Shown here one piece after another: positions 15,779-19,334 of a stretch of 19,334 nt of DNA. Origin of the DNA: Pseudopedobacter sp040392825 (lineage in GTDB: Bacteria; Bacteroidota; Bacteroidia; Sphingobacteriales; Sphingobacteriaceae). The notes under the pieces were generated by a model, which saw nothing but the letters and a program-made list of their open reading frames with translations, had not been told where the DNA came from and made no database searches. How positions within the stretch are numbered: position 1 is the stretch's first letter; every line of letters starts with the position of its first letter. The stretch covers positions 1 through 19,334 of the forward strand of contig NZ_JBEBVH010000047.1 in NCBI RefSeq assembly GCF_040392825.1. The letters are read 5' to 3'. The position numbers were made by a program, and so were the translations under genes.

Positions 15779-16753
15779 ATGAAACAATATTTAAGCTTTT
15801 TGTTTATTGCTTTTGCATTATTAAGTATGTTGTCTTTTTACGCTTGCTCTGCTGCCGAAAAATCCGATTTAGAACTTCCTGAAAAAGAAAGACCCAATAA
15901 GAAAGGAGCATTGGGAAAACTGTCTAAAACCAAAACTAGCGTAGCTATATATACAACAAATGGTATCGAATTTACCTTTAGAAATGTTAAAAGAGATTAT
16001 GTGTCTGGTAAAACAAGTTTTTACGACATATGGCAATTATGGGAAGCATTCGGACATAATAAAAAAGGAGAAAGAGAAGCTAATATTATCAGGCCCGGAG
16101 AATGGGAAACAGCAATAAAAATTGATAACGATTTTGTAGGGGGCTTTAATCATGGTTTTGAGATAAAAAGATCTGTTAGTTTTCTACTGGATGGTAAGAT
16201 TATTCCTGAGGATGAAAATATAATTCTGCAGTCTTTTAACAGTTTTTACGTTGAACAGGAATCGGATTTATATGCTTTTAATAGCACTACAGATAAAATT
16301 GCAATAATTACGAAAAAGTGGGAGTTTAAGACGGATGGAGAAATTAAATTTAATCAAACTGTAAAATGGCTAAGCGAACAATCATTAAGTAACTCGTATT
16401 TAACAATGCTTCCAATAGCCAGAGAAGATAAAGAAATGAATATAACATCCAAAGCAAAAAGAGACGATATAGATGAGATATTTGATGTGTCATACGAGGG
16501 GCATAAAAACCCGTTAGGGCCTGCCGGACGAAATAAAGAAGCTTCGGTAATGATGCTATGGGGTGAGACTTATAAATTTACAGTATCTGTTAAGCGGAAG
16601 GAAATATTACCCAATAGCAGTTTATGGTTGTCTAACTCGAAATTATATAATAAAATCTATTTTGACTATTCTGGTAAATATAATGTAACGAAAGGTGATA
16701 TATTTAATGTCTCAACTACTTTTAGAATTGATAGATTGAACCCTGAATTATAA
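15779..16753 (+). CDS. Lipoprotein of unknown function
   Basis: A 324-residue protein I do not recognise. It has a lipoprotein signal (MKQYLSFLFIAFALLSMLSF, then YAC with Cys23), followed by a charged, Lys/Glu-rich linker (27-50) that would hold the domain off the membrane. The rest looks like a beta-sandwich with alternating hydrophobic strands. Notable points are a motif GGFNHGFEIKRSVSF (about 122-136), several Trp residues around DIWQLWEAFG and no Cys apart from the lipobox one. It sits behind the PUL terminator, 101 bp after the previous gene, in the same direction. It may be a separately transcribed addition to the locus; a polysaccharide-binding or lyase-like role is possible but unsupported. 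Confidence 0.75.
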   Translation: MKQYLSFLFIAFALLSMLSFYACSAAEKSDLELPEKERPNKKGALGKLSKTKTSVAIYTTNGIEFTFRNVKRDYVSGKTSFYDIWQLWEAFGHNKKGEREANIIRPGEWETAIKIDNDFVGGFNHGFEIKRSVSFLLDGKIIPEDENIILQSFNSFYVEQESDLYAFNSTTDKIAIITKKWEFKTDGEIKFNQTVKWLSEQSLSNSYLTMLPIAREDKEMNITSKAKRDDIDEIFDVSYEGHKNPLGPAGRNKEASVMMLWGETYKFTVSVKRKEILPNSSLWLSNSKLYNKIYFDYSGKYNVTKGDIFNVSTTFRIDRLNPEL

Positions 16754-17025
16754 TCTGTTGAAATACAGTAAGAATGGTCTCCCATGCAAAAGAGAAAGAC
16801 AACTTAATGATTTGAAAAAACAACCATCTGTTTTAACCTTTATTTTCTAAGATGTAAAAATCATCTTATTCTGAACCTTAAATACGGATAAAGACAAAAA
16901 ATCCCTGTCAATATTCTTTTTTACTATTAAAGAGCCTTAATAAACCATTATTCTGAATGTGTGTGCGTTACCGATAAAGGTACTATGTTAATATATAAAC
17001 TATTATTAATCTAAATACTTTTATT

Positions 17026-19098
17026 ATGAAAAAATTATTACTTCTCTTCTATTGGCTATTGGTTTGTTTGTCTCTTTTTACAGGAAAAGTAATGGCTCAA
17101 GAGAAGGAAACAAAATGGACACAGGTACTAGGTTCTTCTTCAGTAGAAACAGTGAAAGGAATTGTTAGCGACGGTGATGGTAATACATACATTACAGGTT
17201 CTATTGAGGGGACGGTTAATGTGATTCTAGCCGATAATAATCCATTATCTATAAATACTACGGGACTAAAAGATGTTTTTGTTGCTAAAATAAACTCGGC
17301 GGGAAAATATGTTTGGATACAAACCTACGGATGCGATGAAGGGAATGACATAGGAAATAAAATTAAAATAGATGGTAATGGCGACCTTATTGTTATTGGA
17401 GAATTTGTTTCAACCGTAGATTTTAATGTAAATGATACCGAGGGTGGAGGAATATTGGTTAGCAAAGGAGGATCGGATGCTTTTATTCTTAAGCTTTCTG
17501 CTTTGAATGGAACTTTTAAATGGGTAAAATCCGTAGGAAGCGGGGCAACAGATAATGCTACCGGATTATCTATAGATGACGAAAATAATATTTTTATTGG
17601 TGGACGTTTTGGCGGTACAGTAGATTTTGATCCGGGTTTAGGTATATCTAATTTAGTATCAAAAGGTGGCTCAAATACCTGGAATTCATTTGTTTTAAGG
17701 CTGGATATTGATGGGAATTTCGATTGGGCAAAACGTATTGGCGGTATAGACGCTGCTACTACATGTCAGATTACCATATATGATATGCATGTCGCGAATA
17801 ATATGGTGTATTTAACCGGCAGATATCAATATGGAGTCAACTTTAATCCTGATGAAACACCAGCTCAGACAATTAATTCTGCTAAGCAAAGTGCTTTCAT
17901 ATTAACATTAACAGATGCGGGAGGATACTTATGGCACAGGGCAATTACCGGATCCGGGACTTCAACTATATGGGCTAATGGATATGGTGTTGTGACGGAT
18001 AATAGCGGTAGCGTTTTTGTGGTTGGTACATACAGAGAATCTGTCCTGGCTCCCGTTGTAGCAGGCGAGGCTTCGCTGGAAGAGCCAGGAGCAACAGGAG
18101 ATGCCTATGTTATTAAATTTGACAACAACGGGAAAATGATTTGGGGTAAAAGAATTGGTGCAGGATCTGAAGATATAGCAGAGGGTATTGCAATAGATGT
18201 AAAAGGCGATATTTATGCCACCGGCAGATTTGCAAGCACTGTAGATTTTGGTAATGGTATATCTGCCGCCGCCGGAGGACAATTTGATGCTTTTATTGTA
18301 AAGATTAAGAATGATGGAGTAACTAAGTGGGTACATAGAATAGGAGGGTCTGCAACAGAATTGTCAGCAACAGGAGGTGGAACCGCAGGAATAGATAAAG
18401 GGCAGGTATTATATGTAGATCAGGATTATAATATATATACTGCAGGGGTATTTGCCGCATCTGCAATTTTTGATTTGCCAGCTGCTACTATTAAATATAC
18501 ATCTTTGGGAGGCGACGATGTTTTTATCCATAAGCTAGGACAACCCGATGTGTTACCAATACATTTGGCTTATTTTAAAGGGAAAAGAGAATTAGACAGG
18601 AATAGCCTCAGCTGGCAGACATTAAATGAAAATAATAATAGTCATTTTGTGGTGCAAAGAAGTACAGACGGTATTGTATTCTCCGAAATTGCTAAGATTG
18701 GCGGGTATGGTAATTCCAATTCGGTTAAAGGCTATTCTTATGTAGATTATACAAGTTTTACAGGTCCCTTGTATTACAGACTCTTACAGGTAGATTTTAA
18801 TGGTAAATCAACATATTCTGAAGTTGTGATTATTCAGAGTGAGTTTAATGATGTCATAATTTACCCAAATCCTTTTTCGGAAATGGTACGTTTAAAGCTT
18901 GCGGAAAACAATACAGGTACAGGCACATCGGTTAAAATTGTTGATGCAACAGGAAGAGATGTTCATAATATTAGAGAAGTTATAGGGAATGAAATTATTT
19001 TAGACCTAAGTTCACAACCAGATGGCCTTTACCTGATCGAACTACAGCGTGATGAAAAAATACAGATATATAAAGTAATTAAACGAGCAAACAAATAG
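17026..19098 (+). CDS. Type IX-secreted seven-bladed beta-propeller (SBBP-repeat) protein
   Basis: A 690-residue exported protein with a signal peptide to MAQ (about 25). Seven repeats centred on a Y-x-T-G-type strand occur at residues about 55, 123, 191, 262, 331, 398 and 471 (YITG, VIGE, IGGR, YLTG, FVVG, YATG, YTAG). Their spacing is 66-74 residues, which fits one closed seven-bladed beta-propeller. Each repeat also has a D-A/V-F-I/V-x-K strand and a K-W-V/W-x-K/R strand. A beta-sandwich linker (LPIHLAYFKGKRELDRNSLS, about 509-605) follows, then a C-terminal T9SS sorting domain (IYPNPFSEMVRL from 612, GLYLIEL, ending YKVIKRANK). This points to secretion through the type IX system and anchoring or release at the surface. 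Adhesion or binding is the likely role; no catalytic site is visible. Its own transcript ends at the terminator at 19113. Confidence 0.88.
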   Translation: MKKLLLLFYWLLVCLSLFTGKVMAQEKETKWTQVLGSSSVETVKGIVSDGDGNTYITGSIEGTVNVILADNNPLSINTTGLKDVFVAKINSAGKYVWIQTYGCDEGNDIGNKIKIDGNGDLIVIGEFVSTVDFNVNDTEGGGILVSKGGSDAFILKLSALNGTFKWVKSVGSGATDNATGLSIDDENNIFIGGRFGGTVDFDPGLGISNLVSKGGSNTWNSFVLRLDIDGNFDWAKRIGGIDAATTCQITIYDMHVANNMVYLTGRYQYGVNFNPDETPAQTINSAKQSAFILTLTDAGGYLWHRAITGSGTSTIWANGYGVVTDNSGSVFVVGTYRESVLAPVVAGEASLEEPGATGDAYVIKFDNNGKMIWGKRIGAGSEDIAEGIAIDVKGDIYATGRFASTVDFGNGISAAAGGQFDAFIVKIKNDGVTKWVHRIGGSATELSATGGGTAGIDKGQVLYVDQDYNIYTAGVFAASAIFDLPAATIKYTSLGGDDVFIHKLGQPDVLPIHLAYFKGKRELDRNSLSWQTLNENNNSHFVVQRSTDGIVFSEIAKIGGYGNSNSVKGYSYVDYTSFTGPLYYRLLQVDFNGKSTYSEVVIIQSEFNDVIIYPNPFSEMVRLKLAENNTGTGTSVKIVDATGRDVHNIREVIGNEIILDLSSQPDGLYLIELQRDEKIQIYKVIKRANK

Positions 19099-19112
19099 TT
19101 TCTATTAATTTG

Positions 19113-19149
19113 CCAAGCCTTGATTAAGATTTTAATCAAGGCTTGGTTT
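19113..19149 (+). terminator. Strong hairpin terminator after the T9SS propeller gene
   Basis: A perfect 15-bp inverted repeat (CCAAGCCTTGATTAA at 19113-19127 with TTAATCAAGGCTTGG at 19132-19146), with a 4-nt loop GATT, is followed by TTT. It begins 14 bp after the stop codon of the 17026 gene, the expected place for an intrinsic terminator. Confidence 0.88.
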
Positions 19150-19287
19150 AAAATATTATACCTGTTGTTTAGATAAGCTACTTTAGGCTCTTATCTATCC
19201 TATAAACCTTTCACATAAAGACCAATTTATTATTTAAGTGCAAAAAGATTCAAATGATTATATTTAAATCAAAATTGTATTTATTTA

Positions 19288-19334
19288 ATGAAAAAAAACA
19301 TAATTATTATTCTTGTATTTGCAATGATGCAACA
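19288..19334 (+). CDS. Start of an exported protein, partial (right edge)
   Basis: An ATG at 19288 opens a frame reading MKKNIIIILVFAMMQ to the window end, a typical start of a signal peptide. It lies downstream of a strong terminator and about 140 bp of AT-rich DNA that should contain its promoter. Only about 15 codons are visible, so nothing can be said about its function. Confidence 0.6.
   Translation, partial: MKKNIIIILVFAMMQ

Noticed and set aside
16848..16868. Small inverted repeat TAAGATG / CATCTTA as a terminator for the 15779 gene
   Set aside because: The stem is only 7 bp, AT-rich and not followed by a T-run, so it is too weak to call.
16901..16910. The decamer ATCCCTGTCA is the reverse complement of bases 15698-15707 in the PUL terminator
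   Set aside because: It is a single short match in low-GC sequence with no third copy and no flanking similarity, so it is most likely chance.
1..19334. CRISPR arrays, tRNA or rRNA genes, transposases and integrase sites
   Set aside because: I looked for regular direct repeats, cloverleaf-like segments and transposase motifs and saw none in the window.

Overview
The window is low-GC and typical of a Bacteroidota genome, most likely a Sphingobacteriaceae relative such as Pedobacter. The evidence is a SusC/SusD pair with an ECF sigma/FecR regulator, SusC with an N-terminal STN domain, a DUF5017 lipoprotein, a DUF6259 enzyme, a protein with a type IX secretion (T9SS) sorting tail, and starts that mostly lack Shine-Dalgarno sequences. 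The genus is an inference; no rRNA or other marker gene is present.

Layout. Positions 1-3028 (minus strand) hold a two-gene operon: a Tat-type Gfo/Idh/MocA oxidoreductase followed 10 bp later by an exported HEAT-repeat protein that runs off the left edge. Across a divergent intergenic region lies a plus-strand polysaccharide utilisation locus (PUL). Its order is ECF sigma factor (3308), FecR-type anti-sigma factor (3994), SusC-like TonB-dependent transporter (5402-8935, interrupted by an in-frame TAA at 7262), SusD-like lipoprotein (8945), DUF5017 surface lipoprotein (10563), DUF6259 TIM-barrel putative glycoside hydrolase (11491), sialate O-acetylesterase-family esterase (13516) and a small secreted carbohydrate-binding-like protein (15012). 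A hairpin at 15695 closes it. Then come an unrecognised lipoprotein (15779), a large seven-bladed beta-propeller protein with a T9SS tail (17026) followed by a strong terminator (19113), and the first codons of another exported protein at the right edge.

How the genes fit together. SusD and the DUF5017 lipoprotein would capture a glycan at the cell surface, SusC would import it, and the STN domain of SusC would signal through FecR to release the ECF sigma factor and switch on the locus. The DUF6259 enzyme and the esterase would cut and deacetylate the glycan. The substrate cannot be read from the sequence; an acetylated glycan is only a guess from the esterase. The main oddities are the nonsense codon in the only SusC gene and the loss of the usual catalytic Asp in the esterase. 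The core enzyme also has no assigned activity.
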